Of a stretch of DNA of 64,000 bases, positions 34,632 through 44,166 are shown piece after piece; the first letter of the stretch is position 1; each line of letters begins with the position of its first letter. The DNA lies in NCBI GenBank assembly GCA_038237435.1, contig JBBRYT010000001.1, forward strand, positions 186,001 to 250,000, in the 5' to 3' direction. A program made the translations under genes and the position numbers. The notes beneath the pieces are model-generated. The model made no database searches, had not been told where the DNA came from, and saw only the letters and a program-made list of their open reading frames with translations. This stretch comes from JACCTI01 sp038237435 (lineage in GTDB: Bacteria; Verrucomicrobiota; Verrucomicrobiia; Chthoniobacterales; UBA10450).

Positions 34632-35072
34632 CTAAACGCCGATATCTTCATTCCATAGCTGCGGATGATCGCGGATGAATTCGCGCATCATCTGAATGCA
34701 TTCGTCGTTTTGCCGCACTTCGATTTCAACGCCGTTCGCGCGCAGCGTTTCCTCCGCGCCCATGAAGGTGACATTCTCGGCAATGACGACGCGGGGAATT
34801 TGATAGAGCACAATCGCGCCACTGCACATCGCGCAGGGCGAAAGCGTCGAGTAGATCGTGCAGCGTTTGTAAACCGCCGCGGTCAGCCGGCCAGCGTTCT
34901 CGAGACAATTCATCTCCGCATGATGAATCACGCTGCCTTCCTGTACGCGTTGATTACGTCCGCGGCCGATGATTCTTCCGTCGCAAACCAAAACCGAGCC
35001 AATCGGAATTCCGCCTTCGCGCAGTCCGATGCGCGCTTCCTCAATCGCGGCGCGAAGATTTTCGTCCGTCAT
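34632..35072 (-). CDS. Cytosine deaminase, fungal FCY1 type
   Basis: Zinc hydrolase converting cytosine to uracil. The ATG at 35072-35070 gives 146 residues; the longer in-frame extension is rejected because it lies within the upstream gene. Zinc motifs are HAEMNCLENAGR and SPCAMCSGA. The surrounding sequence (GSVIHHAEMNCLENAGRL, VYKRCTIYSTLSPCAMC, LYQIPRVVIAENVTFMG, C-terminal WNEDIG) matches the small yeast-type enzyme rather than the large CodA type. It feeds uracil to the reductive pathway genes at 36-43 kb. It starts 5 bp after the upstream stop. Confidence 0.88.
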   Translation of the reverse strand: MTDENLRAAIEEARIGLREGGIPIGSVLVCDGRIIGRGRNQRVQEGSVIHHAEMNCLENAGRLTAAVYKRCTIYSTLSPCAMCSGAIVLYQIPRVVIAENVTFMGAEETLRANGVEIEVRQNDECIQMMREFIRDHPQLWNEDIGV

Positions 35073-35077
35073 TTTGC

Positions 35078-36121
35078 CTAACGAATCTCCACCGATTGCA
35101 ACGGCAGTCGCACTGCGGTTTCCATGTAACGAACTGTGACGCTTTGCGCATCGCGCGACAAAAGTTTTAGCTGCAGGCCGCGCGGCAAAACTGTCTCGCC
35201 ATACGGAATTTTTATTTTCACCGGTTCGACGATTACAACTGTTTGCGGAGCCGCCTCCGGTGCGGGCGCGCCTGTTGTCGCAGCCACCGAAGGACTCGGC
35301 GACGACGGCGGTGTGTTCGCATTCGAAGGCACCGCGTTGGCTGAACCATCGACCACCTCGATCTTGAACACCGGATGCATTTCCCACGCAGTCGCACGCC
35401 ACGGATTGTGATAACCGTTGCTGCCTATCGACTGGATATTTGGGCCGATATCAGCTGAGCCGTTGTGATCGTCATCCCACAGCAGATAACCGGTTAGGCG
35501 AATTTTTTTCGCCGGATGTCCGGTTGGTTCGTAGGTCAGATCCGGTCGGCGCATGAAGCCGGCAATATCGAGTAGTCGAATTCCCGCGGCGTAAATGGCC
35601 TTCTGCGTTCGCGGCGTAACCTCACAGATAATCGGCGTCGGATCGCCGACGTGCGGCGGGTGATCGGCCGGCTTCTCGAAAACTTCCAGATGCCAGTCGT
35701 GAAAATCGACACTGGCACAGTTCGTTGTCTCGGGCGGCCCGGCGTAAGCCAGCACCAGATAGCCGGTCACCGACACCACTTGTTTTTCCATCGACTCCAG
35801 CTGCGTCTTCGCCGCGCCGCCGACGTCCTTGCGCCGTCGCCCTTTCGTCGCGAGATCGAACGGCTCGGTTAATTTTCGAAAGCCGGCCCAATCGAGATTC
35901 GCCACGTTTAGTCCAGCGAGGTCAACCGCGGATCGATTCTTGCCGCGGTTGCGTTCCTGGCCGTCCGGAGTTTTCGCGGAACCTTCGAGACGATTCAAAC
36001 AATCCCAACCGGTCAGATCGATGTCTTTCAAGTCGCGATCGTCCGAGATGCGCGGTTGCGCTTGCGCCGAAAGCGCCACGCCTGCGATCAGACTAACGAG
36101 TAGCAGCTTCTTCGTGGACAT
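35078..36121 (-). CDS. Exported protein of unknown function
   Basis: 347 residues with a signal peptide (MSTKKLLLVSLIAGVALSAQA). The central region has motifs seen together in uncharacterised secreted proteins: VSVTGYLVLAYAG, ETTNCASVDFHDWHLEVF, ICEVTPRTQKAIY, IRLTGYLLWDDDHNG and RATAWEMHPVFKIEV. A Pro/Ala/Ser-rich linker and a small C-terminal beta segment follow. No enzymatic motif is recognised. The gene ends ATT CGT TAG inside a one-mismatch 11-mer (35076-35086), directly followed by the deaminase start; another copy (36091-36101) encodes part of the signal peptide. Confidence 0.65.
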   Translation of the reverse strand: MSTKKLLLVSLIAGVALSAQAQPRISDDRDLKDIDLTGWDCLNRLEGSAKTPDGQERNRGKNRSAVDLAGLNVANLDWAGFRKLTEPFDLATKGRRRKDVGGAAKTQLESMEKQVVSVTGYLVLAYAGPPETTNCASVDFHDWHLEVFEKPADHPPHVGDPTPIICEVTPRTQKAIYAAGIRLLDIAGFMRRPDLTYEPTGHPAKKIRLTGYLLWDDDHNGSADIGPNIQSIGSNGYHNPWRATAWEMHPVFKIEVVDGSANAVPSNANTPPSSPSPSVAATTGAPAPEAAPQTVVIVEPVKIKIPYGETVLPRGLQLKLLSRDAQSVTVRYMETAVRLPLQSVEIR

Positions 36122-36185
36122 GGCTATCTCCTGCGCTCATTCTTTGCGGGTGATAAGATAACTACGCGCCCCGCTTTTGCTGACA

Positions 36186-37421
36186 ATGCTGGATCCGAAG
36201 CGAACCATCACAGAGTTAAAAGAATTGCGCGCGCTGACGGGCGATGAAAATGGCGCGCAACGTGTCGCCTTTACCGGCCTGTGGGCTGGCGCGCGGGAGT
36301 GGCTTCAGAAAAAATGCGAACGCATTCCAGCGGAGACGCATCGCGACGAAGCGGGAAATTTTTGGGCGACACTGCGCGGCGAATCGGAGAAGACGTTGCT
36401 CATTGGTGGTCATATCGATTCGGTGCCGAATGGCGGCTGGCTTGACGGTTGTTTGAACACGCTCGCGGGACTGGAAATTTTGCGCCGCATTAATACGCAA
36501 TACGGCGGGCGCCCGCCGATCACGGTCCGGCTGATCGATTGGGCCGATGAAGAAGGCGCGCGCTTCGGCAAGAGCCTTTTCGGTTCGTCGGCCTGCTCGG
36601 GAAATCTCGATATGGATGAAGCGCGCGTCTTGAAAGATCGCGACGGCGTCACATTATCGAACGCACTCAAAGAGCACGGCATCGATTTCGAAAACGTGAA
36701 GGCGTGCCGCAAGGAACTAATGAATGCGGCGGCCTATTTGGAATTGCACATCGAACAAGGCCCCGTGCTCCTCGATCTCGATCTTCCTCTCGGCACCGTC
36801 CTTGGAACATTCGGCGTCGAGCGACATGCCATCAGCTTCCGCGGACAAGCCGCGCATTCCGGCAGCACGCCGATGAATCGCCGCAAAGATGCATTTCTCG
36901 CGGCAGCGAAAATGAGTCCGGAAATTTACCGCATCAGCGAACGCAACGGCGGCGTCTGCACGATCGGCTCCTGCCTAACGAGTCCTGGCATCGTCACCAG
37001 TGTGGTCGAAGACTGTCGTATCACACTCGATCAACGCCATCTCGATGCACCCGCGCTCGGGCGCATGCTGAGCGAAGCGAGAGAGGCGAGCGATCGATTT
37101 GCGAAAGAAGGAAACGTCGAAGTCTTGTGGGAGCGCATCTGGAACATCGAACCGATTTTGTTTAATGACGAACTTATCACCTTCGCTGATGAAGCCATCA
37201 CCGAAACCGGCGCAAAGCCGCATCGTCTGCCGTCCGGTCCATTGCACGACGCGGCCGAAGTCGCGCGCGCCGGTGTGCCGACGATCATGATGTTCGTGCA
37301 AAGCCTGCATGGCATCAGTCACAACAAAATCGAAGACACCAAAGAAGAACATCTCGAGATGGCCGTGACCGCGTTCGACAAATTGGCCGACAAGGCGATG
37401 GCGTGGATCGCCAGGCGCTAG
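36186..37421 (+). CDS. M20-family Zn hydrolase, likely beta-ureidopropionase (N-carbamoyl amidohydrolase)
   Basis: 411 residues from the ATG at 36186. Hydantoinase/carbamoylase motifs: GGHIDSVPNGGWLDG (first metal His/Asp), DWADEEGARFGKSLFGSSA, LELHIEQGPVL, GQAAHSGSTPM and LHDAAEVARAGVPTIMMFV. The family includes beta-ureidopropionase, L-carbamoylase and allantoate amidohydrolase. The neighbouring dihydropyrimidinase and dehydrogenase point to hydrolysis of N-carbamoyl-beta-alanine. It overlaps the convergent rtcB stop by 4 bp. Confidence 0.85.
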   Translation: MLDPKRTITELKELRALTGDENGAQRVAFTGLWAGAREWLQKKCERIPAETHRDEAGNFWATLRGESEKTLLIGGHIDSVPNGGWLDGCLNTLAGLEILRRINTQYGGRPPITVRLIDWADEEGARFGKSLFGSSACSGNLDMDEARVLKDRDGVTLSNALKEHGIDFENVKACRKELMNAAAYLELHIEQGPVLLDLDLPLGTVLGTFGVERHAISFRGQAAHSGSTPMNRRKDAFLAAAKMSPEIYRISERNGGVCTIGSCLTSPGIVTSVVEDCRITLDQRHLDAPALGRMLSEAREASDRFAKEGNVEVLWERIWNIEPILFNDELITFADEAITETGAKPHRLPSGPLHDAAEVARAGVPTIMMFVQSLHGISHNKIEDTKEEHLEMAVTAFDKLADKAMAWIARR

Positions 37422-38608
37422 TCTTCTGCGCGTTCGCCAGCCGGACACATCTTCACCAGTTTCGGATCGAAACGGCCGAGGACATCGACCAGATCAGTTT
37501 GCGCAGCCATGACTGCTTCGATGTCTTTATAAACGCCGGGCACTTCATCGAGTCCCGCGGAAAGCAAAATCACGTCGCGCTCCGCCAGCAGTTTCTTCAC
37601 CGCGCTCCATGTGAACGATTGTAATGCCTTGGTGCGACTCATCACGCGACCCGCGCCGTGCGACGCGCTCGTCAGCGATTCTTCCTGGCCTTTCCCGCGC
37701 ACCACAAATCCCGGCGATGCCATCGACCCAGGGATTACACCGAGCACGTCAACGCCAGCGGGCGTTGCCCCTTTGCGATGCACAATTACTTCACGCTCTT
37801 CGCCCTTTATTACGTGCCGCTCTTTCCAAGCGAAATTGTGATGGTTCTCAATGTCGAGGATGGGCTCTTCGACTAACGAACGCGCAATGTATTTGTGAAT
37901 GAGCGCATGATTCGCCGCCGCGTAATGGCCCATCAAGTTCATCGCCGCCCAATATTCCCGACCTGATTCATCATCGAGTGAAAGCCACGAAAGATGTTTC
38001 AATTCCTTCGGCAACTCTTTGTGTAGATCCATCGCGAGGCGGCTGTAATGCTGGCAAACCTGCGCGCCGGTCCCACGCGAACCACTGTGCGTGAGCAATG
38101 CGAGATATACGCCGTCCGGAATGCCTAACGAGTCGTCGCTCGCGCTGAACGCGCCGAATTCAACGAAGTGATTTCCGCTGCCGCTTGTCCCTAACTGCGA
38201 CCAGGCCTTATCGCGCAATCGCTCTGTCACGGGGGACACGCTCCAATCTTCGTCCATCACTTCATGGTGGCGGCGTTGCTTGAATGAGCAGCCCATCCCA
38301 AAGCGCGTTTCGCGTTCGATAATATTGGCGAGGCGATCTTTTTCACCCGCGATGGTGTTCGCTTTGCGGTCATAGACCGTCAGCTTCATCCGACACGCGA
38401 TGTCCACGCCGACCGCGTATGGAATCACGGCATTGTCAGTCGCGAGCACACCACCGATCGGCAAACCATAACCAACGTGAGCGTCCGGCATAAGCGCGCC
38501 CGCTACGGCCACGGGCAAGGCGCATGCGTTGGCCATTTGTTTCACCGCTTCCGGCTCGAGCCCTGAGCCCCACTGCCGCCACGGCGCTCCTGTCTCGGCG
38601 GGTTCCAT
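37418..38608 (-). CDS. rtcB: RtcB-family RNA ligase
   Basis: GTP/Mn-dependent 3'-phosphate RNA ligase, 396 residues (E. coli RtcB is 408). Signature segments: MPDAHVGYGLPIGGVLA, GVDIACRMKL (metal Cys), GSGNHFVEFG, LTHSGSRGTGA, ENHHNFAWKE, VHRKGATPAG and the guanylated His in SASHGAGRVMSR. No RtcA or RtcR is visible nearby, so its targets are open; RtcB repairs stress-cleaved RNAs elsewhere. It is convergent with the M20 hydrolase. An exact 11-mer (38123-38133) encodes DSLGI. Confidence 0.92.
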   Translation of the reverse strand: MEPAETGAPWRQWGSGLEPEAVKQMANACALPVAVAGALMPDAHVGYGLPIGGVLATDNAVIPYAVGVDIACRMKLTVYDRKANTIAGEKDRLANIIERETRFGMGCSFKQRRHHEVMDEDWSVSPVTERLRDKAWSQLGTSGSGNHFVEFGAFSASDDSLGIPDGVYLALLTHSGSRGTGAQVCQHYSRLAMDLHKELPKELKHLSWLSLDDESGREYWAAMNLMGHYAAANHALIHKYIARSLVEEPILDIENHHNFAWKERHVIKGEEREVIVHRKGATPAGVDVLGVIPGSMASPGFVVRGKGQEESLTSASHGAGRVMSRTKALQSFTWSAVKKLLAERDVILLSAGLDEVPGVYKDIEAVMAAQTDLVDVLGRFDPKLVKMCPAGERAED

Positions 38609-38671
38609 CCCGTAATTTGTATCGAACTTTCGCGGCGCGCTTGTTAGAACTTGTGGTTCACGAAAATTCTT

Positions 38672-39799
38672 ATGCCAACACTCGCCACGACCGTTGATGG
38701 ACTAAAGCTGCCGAACCCTTTTGTGATCGGATCCGGACCTCCGGGCACGAACATGAATGTTATCAACCGCGCGTTTAAAGAAGGCTGGGGCGCGGTCATC
38801 GCAAAGACCGTTAGTCTCGATGCCGGAAAGGTGATCAACGTTACGCCGCGTTACGCGAAGCTTTACTCCGAGGATCGGAAGGAAGTGATCGGCTGGGAGA
38901 ACATCGAGCTGATCAGCGATCGGAAGTTTTCGATCTGGCTCGATGAATTTAAGAAGATCAAAGATCAACACCCGGACGGCTGTCTGATTGCGTCGATCAT
39001 GGAGGAATATTCAAAGGACGCGTGGTTCGAGATTGTCCAGAAATGCGAAGAAGCGGGCGTCGATGCGTTCGAGTGCAACTTCTCCTGCCCGCATGGTTTG
39101 CCGGAAAGAAAGATGGGTGCAGCCATGGGCCAGGTGCCAGAAATTCTCGAGGAAGTGTGCGGATGGGTCATGGCCGCGGCTAAGAAACCGGTCTGGGCGA
39201 AGATGACGCCAAATGTCACGCGCATCACCGACCCGAGTCGCGCGTCGCTGCGCGCGGGATGCAACGGTCTCGCCGCGATTAACACGATTCGTAGCGTGAT
39301 GGGAGTGAATCTCGATACGCTGCGACCGGAGCCGACGGTAGAAGGTTTCACCACACCGGGCGGTTATTCATCGAAAGCAGTGCGCCCAATCGCGCTCCGC
39401 ATGGTCATGGAAATCGCGACCATGATTCGCGCGGAATTTCCGGGACGCAGTTTGTCTGGGATCGGCGGGATCGAAACGGGAGGCGACGCGGCGCAGTTCA
39501 TCTTGTTAGGCGCAGACACGGTGCAGGTTTGCACCGGCGTGATGAAATTTGGCTACGAGTGCGTGAAGCGAATGTGCGACGAACTCCTCGCTTTCATGGA
39601 GAAACACAAATTCGAAACGCTAGCCGATTTCAAAGGCAAGAGCCTCGATTATTTCACCACGCACGCCGAGCTGGTCCGCATGCAAGGCGAGCGCAAAGCC
39701 GCGCAGAAAGCCGCCGAAGAAAAGAAGGTGGTCAAAGCCGATAGCGAATGGAGCGGCGATGAGTTCGTGAAACAGTCGGACGCGCTCGCACGGAATTGA
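38672..39799 (+). CDS. preA: Dihydropyrimidine dehydrogenase catalytic subunit (PreA-like)
   Basis: FMN enzyme of the dihydroorotate/dihydropyrimidine dehydrogenase family, 375 residues from the ATG at 38672 (the TTG at 38651 is less likely). Motifs: NPFVIGSGPPGTN, AKTVSLDAGKV, the active-site loop NFSCPHGLPERKMGAAMGQ with catalytic Cys, AKMTPNV, SGIGGIETGGDAAQFILLGA. The C-terminal ferredoxin-like part with two CxxCxxC clusters of E. coli PreA is absent, and no PreT-like partner is in the window, so its electron donor is unknown. Context (dihydropyrimidinase, carbamoylase) supports uracil/thymine reduction. Confidence 0.85.
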   Translation: MPTLATTVDGLKLPNPFVIGSGPPGTNMNVINRAFKEGWGAVIAKTVSLDAGKVINVTPRYAKLYSEDRKEVIGWENIELISDRKFSIWLDEFKKIKDQHPDGCLIASIMEEYSKDAWFEIVQKCEEAGVDAFECNFSCPHGLPERKMGAAMGQVPEILEEVCGWVMAAAKKPVWAKMTPNVTRITDPSRASLRAGCNGLAAINTIRSVMGVNLDTLRPEPTVEGFTTPGGYSSKAVRPIALRMVMEIATMIRAEFPGRSLSGIGGIETGGDAAQFILLGADTVQVCTGVMKFGYECVKRMCDELLAFMEKHKFETLADFKGKSLDYFTTHAELVRMQGERKAAQKAAEEKKVVKADSEWSGDEFVKQSDALARN

Positions 39800-39841
39800 A
39801 GTGACCGGTGACGACCGACCAGTGAGGACTTAAGTTCAGCG

Positions 39842-41338
39842 ATGAGCGCCTCGTCACTAACTCCATGTCCCGTCTTCATTGCCGGCGCGTGGAGAGAAAT
39901 CCACCGCAACGGAACTTCCCCCGTTTTCAATCCATCGCGCGGCACAACCATCGCGGAGGTGCCGATGTGCGGCGCCGATGTTGTCGACGAAGCAGTGCAG
40001 GCTGCGGCGGATGCATTTCCCGAATGGCGCGACACGCCGGCGATCGAACGTGCGCGATTATTTTTTCGTTATCGCCAGCTGCTTGAAGAAAATTTCGATC
40101 GGATCTGCCAGAGCGTGACGCGCGAACACGGCAAAACCTTGGCGGAAGCGCGCGGCAGTGTTTACCGCGGAATCGAAAACGTCGAATATGCGTGCGGCGC
40201 GCCGACCTTGCTCATGGGCGACACGCTCGAAAATCTCGCGCGCGGCGTCGATTGCGAAACAATGCATCAACCGCTCGGCGTTTGCGTGGGCATCACGCCT
40301 TTTAATTTTCCCGCGATGGTGCCGATGTGGATGTTTCCGCTCGCGCTCGTTTGCGGAAACACGTTCGTGCTCAAGCCGAGCGAGAAAGTCCCGCTAACCG
40401 TTAACCTCATCATCGAGTTGCTCGAAAGAGCGGGTTTGCCGAAAGGCGTGCTCAACGTCGTGCATGGCGGACGCGATTGTGTCGATGCATTGCTCAGGCA
40501 CCCGAAGGTGAAAGCGATTTCGTTCGTCGGTTCATCACCGGTCGCGAAATACATTTTCGAAACGGGCACGCAACATGGCAAGCGCGTGCAGGCCAACGGT
40601 GGCGCGAAGAACTACATCGTCGTCATGCCGGATGCGGATGTGGCGAAAACCGTGGAAGCACTTTCGACTGCCGCCTTTGGCTGCGCGGGCGAACGTTGCA
40701 TGGCCGGCTCGACTGCGATCACGGTCGGGAAAGCGGCGGATAACGTTTTGCCGTCACTCGTCGAAGCAGCGCGCGCGATCAGAGTCGGTCCGACTGACAC
40801 CGCAACACAACCGGACATGGGTCCGGTTATCACCGCGCAACATCGCGATCGTGTGATGAGCTTGGTCGCGGGCGGGGAAAAAGAAGGCGCGAAAATAATC
40901 GCGGATGGTCGCAACGTGAAAGTCTCCGACGCGCCCAACGGATTCTTTCTTGGCGCGACGATTGTCGATCAGGTGCAAAACGAAATGGAAATCGCGCGCG
41001 AAGAGGTTTTCGGACCAGTCCTGAACGTTATGCGCATGGAGGATCTCAATCACGCCATCGAAGTCGCGAACAAATCGAGCTACGGAAACGGCACCGCCAT
41101 CTTTACCAACTCCGGCAAAGCCGCGCGGGAATTCAAGAACCGGGTTAAAGCCGGCATGGTCGGAATCAACGTCGGCGTGCCCGCGACAATGGCGATGTTC
41201 CCATTCACCGGCTGGGACGAATCGTTCTATGGCGATCTGCACATCCAGGGGAAAGAAGGCGTGCAGTTCTACACGCAGCAAAAAGTCGTGACCACGCGCT
41301 GGTTCGGCGATGGGGTCGGCGACGTGTGGAAGAAGTAG
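39842..41338 (+). CDS. mmsA: CoA-acylating (methyl)malonate-semialdehyde dehydrogenase
   Basis: NAD-dependent aldehyde dehydrogenase, 498 residues, typical for MmsA. Motifs: PLGVCVGITPFNFPAMVPMW, KPSEKVPLT, FVGSSPVAKYIFETG, catalytic Cys in FGCAGERCMAGS, and EEVFGPVLNVMR; the Cys-Met-Ala context and lack of the usual catalytic Glu fit the CoA-dependent subgroup. It turns malonate semialdehyde from beta-alanine into acetyl-CoA (or methylmalonate semialdehyde from thymine into propionyl-CoA). It sits between the dehydrogenase and dihydropyrimidinase genes on the same strand. Confidence 0.92.
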   Translation: MSASSLTPCPVFIAGAWREIHRNGTSPVFNPSRGTTIAEVPMCGADVVDEAVQAAADAFPEWRDTPAIERARLFFRYRQLLEENFDRICQSVTREHGKTLAEARGSVYRGIENVEYACGAPTLLMGDTLENLARGVDCETMHQPLGVCVGITPFNFPAMVPMWMFPLALVCGNTFVLKPSEKVPLTVNLIIELLERAGLPKGVLNVVHGGRDCVDALLRHPKVKAISFVGSSPVAKYIFETGTQHGKRVQANGGAKNYIVVMPDADVAKTVEALSTAAFGCAGERCMAGSTAITVGKAADNVLPSLVEAARAIRVGPTDTATQPDMGPVITAQHRDRVMSLVAGGEKEGAKIIADGRNVKVSDAPNGFFLGATIVDQVQNEMEIAREEVFGPVLNVMRMEDLNHAIEVANKSSYGNGTAIFTNSGKAAREFKNRVKAGMVGINVGVPATMAMFPFTGWDESFYGDLHIQGKEGVQFYTQQKVVTTRWFGDGVGDVWKK

Positions 41339-41342
41339 GCGG

Positions 41343-42725
41343 ATGTCTCTTCTAATAAAAAACGGTGAGATCGTCACCGGCAGCGATCGCTATGTCGCTG
41401 ATATTTTTTGCGAAGGCGAAACGATCAGTCGCATCGAACGCAATTTAGCGGCACCTCCTGGCGCGGAAGTCATCGATGCGAGCGGGAAATATGTTTTCCC
41501 CGGATTCATCGATCCCCACGTGCACATCTATCTACCGTTTATGGGCACATTCTCGAAGGACACCTACGAGACGGGAAGCAAGGCGGCGCTAGTTGGCGGA
41601 ACCACGACGTTGATCGAAATGGTTTGTCCCTCGCGCGATATGAGCGCGATGGAAGGTTTTCGGCTTTGGCAGCAACAGAGCGCCGGCAAATCCGCGTGTG
41701 ATTACACCTATCACATGGGTGTAACGCGCTTTGACAAAAGTAATGAGCAACAGTTGCGCGAAATTGTTCGCGAAGGCATTGCGTCCTTTAAGATTTTCCT
41801 CGCTTACAAAGGCGCGTTCGGAATCGACGACACGGAGCTGTATCACACGCTGAAGTTGGCTAAGGAGCTCGGCGTGATCGTGACTGCGCATTGCGAGAAC
41901 GAAACGCTCGTGTTCGAACGACAAAAGGAGTTGTTAGGCGCGGGGCTCGTCGGACCGGAACGACACCACGAAAGTCGGCCGCCGTTGGTGGAAGCTGAAG
42001 GTGTTCATCACCTGACCACGTTCGCGGAGCTAGTCGGCGCGCACGTTTACATCGTACACCTGAGTTGCAATCAAGCTTTGCGCGAGGCGTTGGCCGCGCG
42101 TCATCGCGGCGTGCATGTCGGCATCGAAACGCTGATTCAATATCTGGTGCTCGATAAAACGGATGCGGAGCGCGCCGATTTTGAAGGGGCCAAGTTCGTC
42201 ATGTCGCCGCCGCTGCGTGATAAACAAAACCAGCCGGTTCTTTGGAACGGATTGCAGGCCGGCGAGATCGACACCGTCGCGACCGATCACGCGCCCTTCG
42301 ATTTCAAAGCACAGAAGCCGATGGGCCGCGCCGATTTCACGAAAATTCCGAACGGCATTCCGTCTCTCGAAGATCGCGTGAATTTGCTTTTCACCCACGG
42401 CGTCAAGGCTGGCCGGCTCGACCTGCACAAGTTCGTCAACGTCGCGAGCACGAAGGCCGCAAAAATCTTCGGATTATTTCCGCGCAAAGGCGCGATCCAG
42501 ATTGGCGCCGATGCCGACTTGGTCGTTTACGATCCGGAATATCGCGGAAAGATTTCGGCGAAGACGCAGATGATGAATGTCGATTACAGCGCTTTCGAAG
42601 GCTGGGAAATTGAAGGACGGCCCAGCGCAGTCACGGTGCGAGGCGAAGTTGCGGTGCGCGATGGAAAATTTGTCGGCACGATCGGTCGCGGACAAATGTT
42701 GAAACGCGAGCCGGCACACTTTTAA
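41343..42725 (+). CDS. hydA: Dihydropyrimidinase (D-hydantoinase)
   Basis: Zn amidohydrolase opening dihydrouracil to N-carbamoyl-beta-alanine. 460 residues from the ATG at 41343. Metal ligands: FIDPHVHIYLP, the carboxylated Lys in SFKIFLAYKG, TAHCEN, YIVHLSC and TDHAPFDFKAQK; SPPLRDKQNQ is a substrate-binding segment. It starts 4 bp after the mmsA stop, so the two form an operon with the dehydrogenase. A decayed copy of its last 60 bp is found at 46475-46541. Confidence 0.93.
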   Translation: MSLLIKNGEIVTGSDRYVADIFCEGETISRIERNLAAPPGAEVIDASGKYVFPGFIDPHVHIYLPFMGTFSKDTYETGSKAALVGGTTTLIEMVCPSRDMSAMEGFRLWQQQSAGKSACDYTYHMGVTRFDKSNEQQLREIVREGIASFKIFLAYKGAFGIDDTELYHTLKLAKELGVIVTAHCENETLVFERQKELLGAGLVGPERHHESRPPLVEAEGVHHLTTFAELVGAHVYIVHLSCNQALREALAARHRGVHVGIETLIQYLVLDKTDAERADFEGAKFVMSPPLRDKQNQPVLWNGLQAGEIDTVATDHAPFDFKAQKPMGRADFTKIPNGIPSLEDRVNLLFTHGVKAGRLDLHKFVNVASTKAAKIFGLFPRKGAIQIGADADLVVYDPEYRGKISAKTQMMNVDYSAFEGWEIEGRPSAVTVRGEVAVRDGKFVGTIGRGQMLKREPAHF

Positions 42726-42768
42726 AAAATAATCATCCACGTCACCGAGCCCGCAGGCGTATGAATCT

Positions 42769-44166
42769 TCACGCAGCGAAAAGGGCGCGGTGGTGCTCGT
42801 GCCAGTCGCTGGTAATTAGGTTGGTGGGATCCCGTGCCTCTTTCTGGCGAAGAAAGTCTCGGAACTTCGGATGGCAGGTTTCGACCTGTGCGCGCGTCGC
42901 CCAGCGGTGATAGGTAAGATAGTAGCTACCGCCGTGCGTGATCGCGAGGTCGATCAGTCGGCGAAAGACGGTCTGAGCAGCAGTGAGGCCAATGGGCGTA
43001 TGAGCAACGCAAAGGTTGAAGATGATGCAGGCCCAAGGTTCCCGCGCCCAAGCCAAAAAGCTTTCTTCGTCACGTTCGATCAGGCGAAGAGTGCCGTAAA
43101 TGACGGGCACGCCGCCACGGCGCAACAGCTCCCCCGCGTCGCGCATAAAGGCGCGGAGTGCAGGACGTGGCACGTAGATTTCGGTGATCATTTCGCTGCT
43201 CTGATGTGACGCGGCGACCTGCCGATCGATCTCCGCGTGATAGCCGTCGATGTAGGTGCCGAGCTGGTGTGTGTCGCTCCAATAACGCTGGCCGTCCGTG
43301 GACAAATAGTAGCGGGCATATTCTTCGAAGGCCAAGGCCCGGTCCGTGTGGGCGAGATGCAGCAGGCGTCGCCAGTCATCGTCGCGCAATTGGCGTTGCT
43401 CGGAGGGCACAGGTTGATCGTCCTCGATCCGGCGGTAGGCGGAAAAGACGCCGCGCTTTAGAAAATGCGGCGAGTCTTCGTCGATCGAATATTGAAAATC
43501 GCCGAAGAGCCACTCGCGTGTGTCGCGCTCCTCAGGCACGCGAAGGAGTTCAGCGAGGGAAATGACTTCTACCCGGCGCTCGACCTTAACCCGCGGCATC
43601 AGCCGCAGCGTGACATCGGCGATAATGCCGAAAAGTCCATAACCGCCGATCGCGAGACGGAAGAGTTCGGCGTTACTTTCGCGGCTGCACCGGCGCACTT
43701 CACCAGAAGCATCGATGAGCGTGAAGGCTTCAACGTCGGCTATGATCGGCGGCATGCGCAGGCCGCGGCCGTGCACATTGGCGGAAAGAGAGCCACCGAG
43801 GGTGAGGCGGTCGGCGCCGGTTTGTTTCTGACGAATACCCCATGCCGGACGACCGGGGGAATGTCTGGCGGCGCAACCGGCGATGAGTTCCGGCCATTGA
43901 ATACCGGCGTCAGCCACGATCAAGCCGCGCTCCTCATCGAAAGATTGAATCGCTGCGTGACTCCGCATATCGACGAGCCATCCATCGGTGCCGAATTGCT
44001 GGCCACCCATCGCGTGTCGTCCGCCGCAAAGCGAAAGCTGGCGTCCGGCGGACCCCGCGGTGCGCACGATTTCGATGAGCGCGTCGAGCCCGACAGGCCG
44101 GAGCAACCGAGCCACGCGAGTCGCGTTGAGCTGCGAATGGGTGTCGTTGACCACGAGGGCGCTCAC
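42769..44166 (-). CDS. FAD-linked oxidase (VAO/PCMH family)
   Basis: 465 residues. The FAD-binding PCMH domain shows LSLCGGRHAMGGQQF, GLIVADAGIQWPELI, LTLGGSLSANVHGRGL and AIGGYGLFGIIADVTLRL. The C-terminal substrate domain ends near HEHHRALF. Relatives oxidise sugars, alditols or lactones; the substrate is unknown and I see no bicovalent flavin Cys motif. The ATG overlaps the upstream methyltransferase stop (44163-44166). Confidence 0.82.
   Translation of the reverse strand: MSALVVNDTHSQLNATRVARLLRPVGLDALIEIVRTAGSAGRQLSLCGGRHAMGGQQFGTDGWLVDMRSHAAIQSFDEERGLIVADAGIQWPELIAGCAARHSPGRPAWGIRQKQTGADRLTLGGSLSANVHGRGLRMPPIIADVEAFTLIDASGEVRRCSRESNAELFRLAIGGYGLFGIIADVTLRLMPRVKVERRVEVISLAELLRVPEERDTREWLFGDFQYSIDEDSPHFLKRGVFSAYRRIEDDQPVPSEQRQLRDDDWRRLLHLAHTDRALAFEEYARYYLSTDGQRYWSDTHQLGTYIDGYHAEIDRQVAASHQSSEMITEIYVPRPALRAFMRDAGELLRRGGVPVIYGTLRLIERDEESFLAWAREPWACIIFNLCVAHTPIGLTAAQTVFRRLIDLAITHGGSYYLTYHRWATRAQVETCHPKFRDFLRQKEARDPTNLITSDWHEHHRALFAA

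Noticed and set aside
35073..35402. Extended N-terminus of the cytosine deaminase frame
   Set aside because: The extension lies inside the upstream exported-protein gene, and the 146-residue form begins where FCY1-type enzymes begin.
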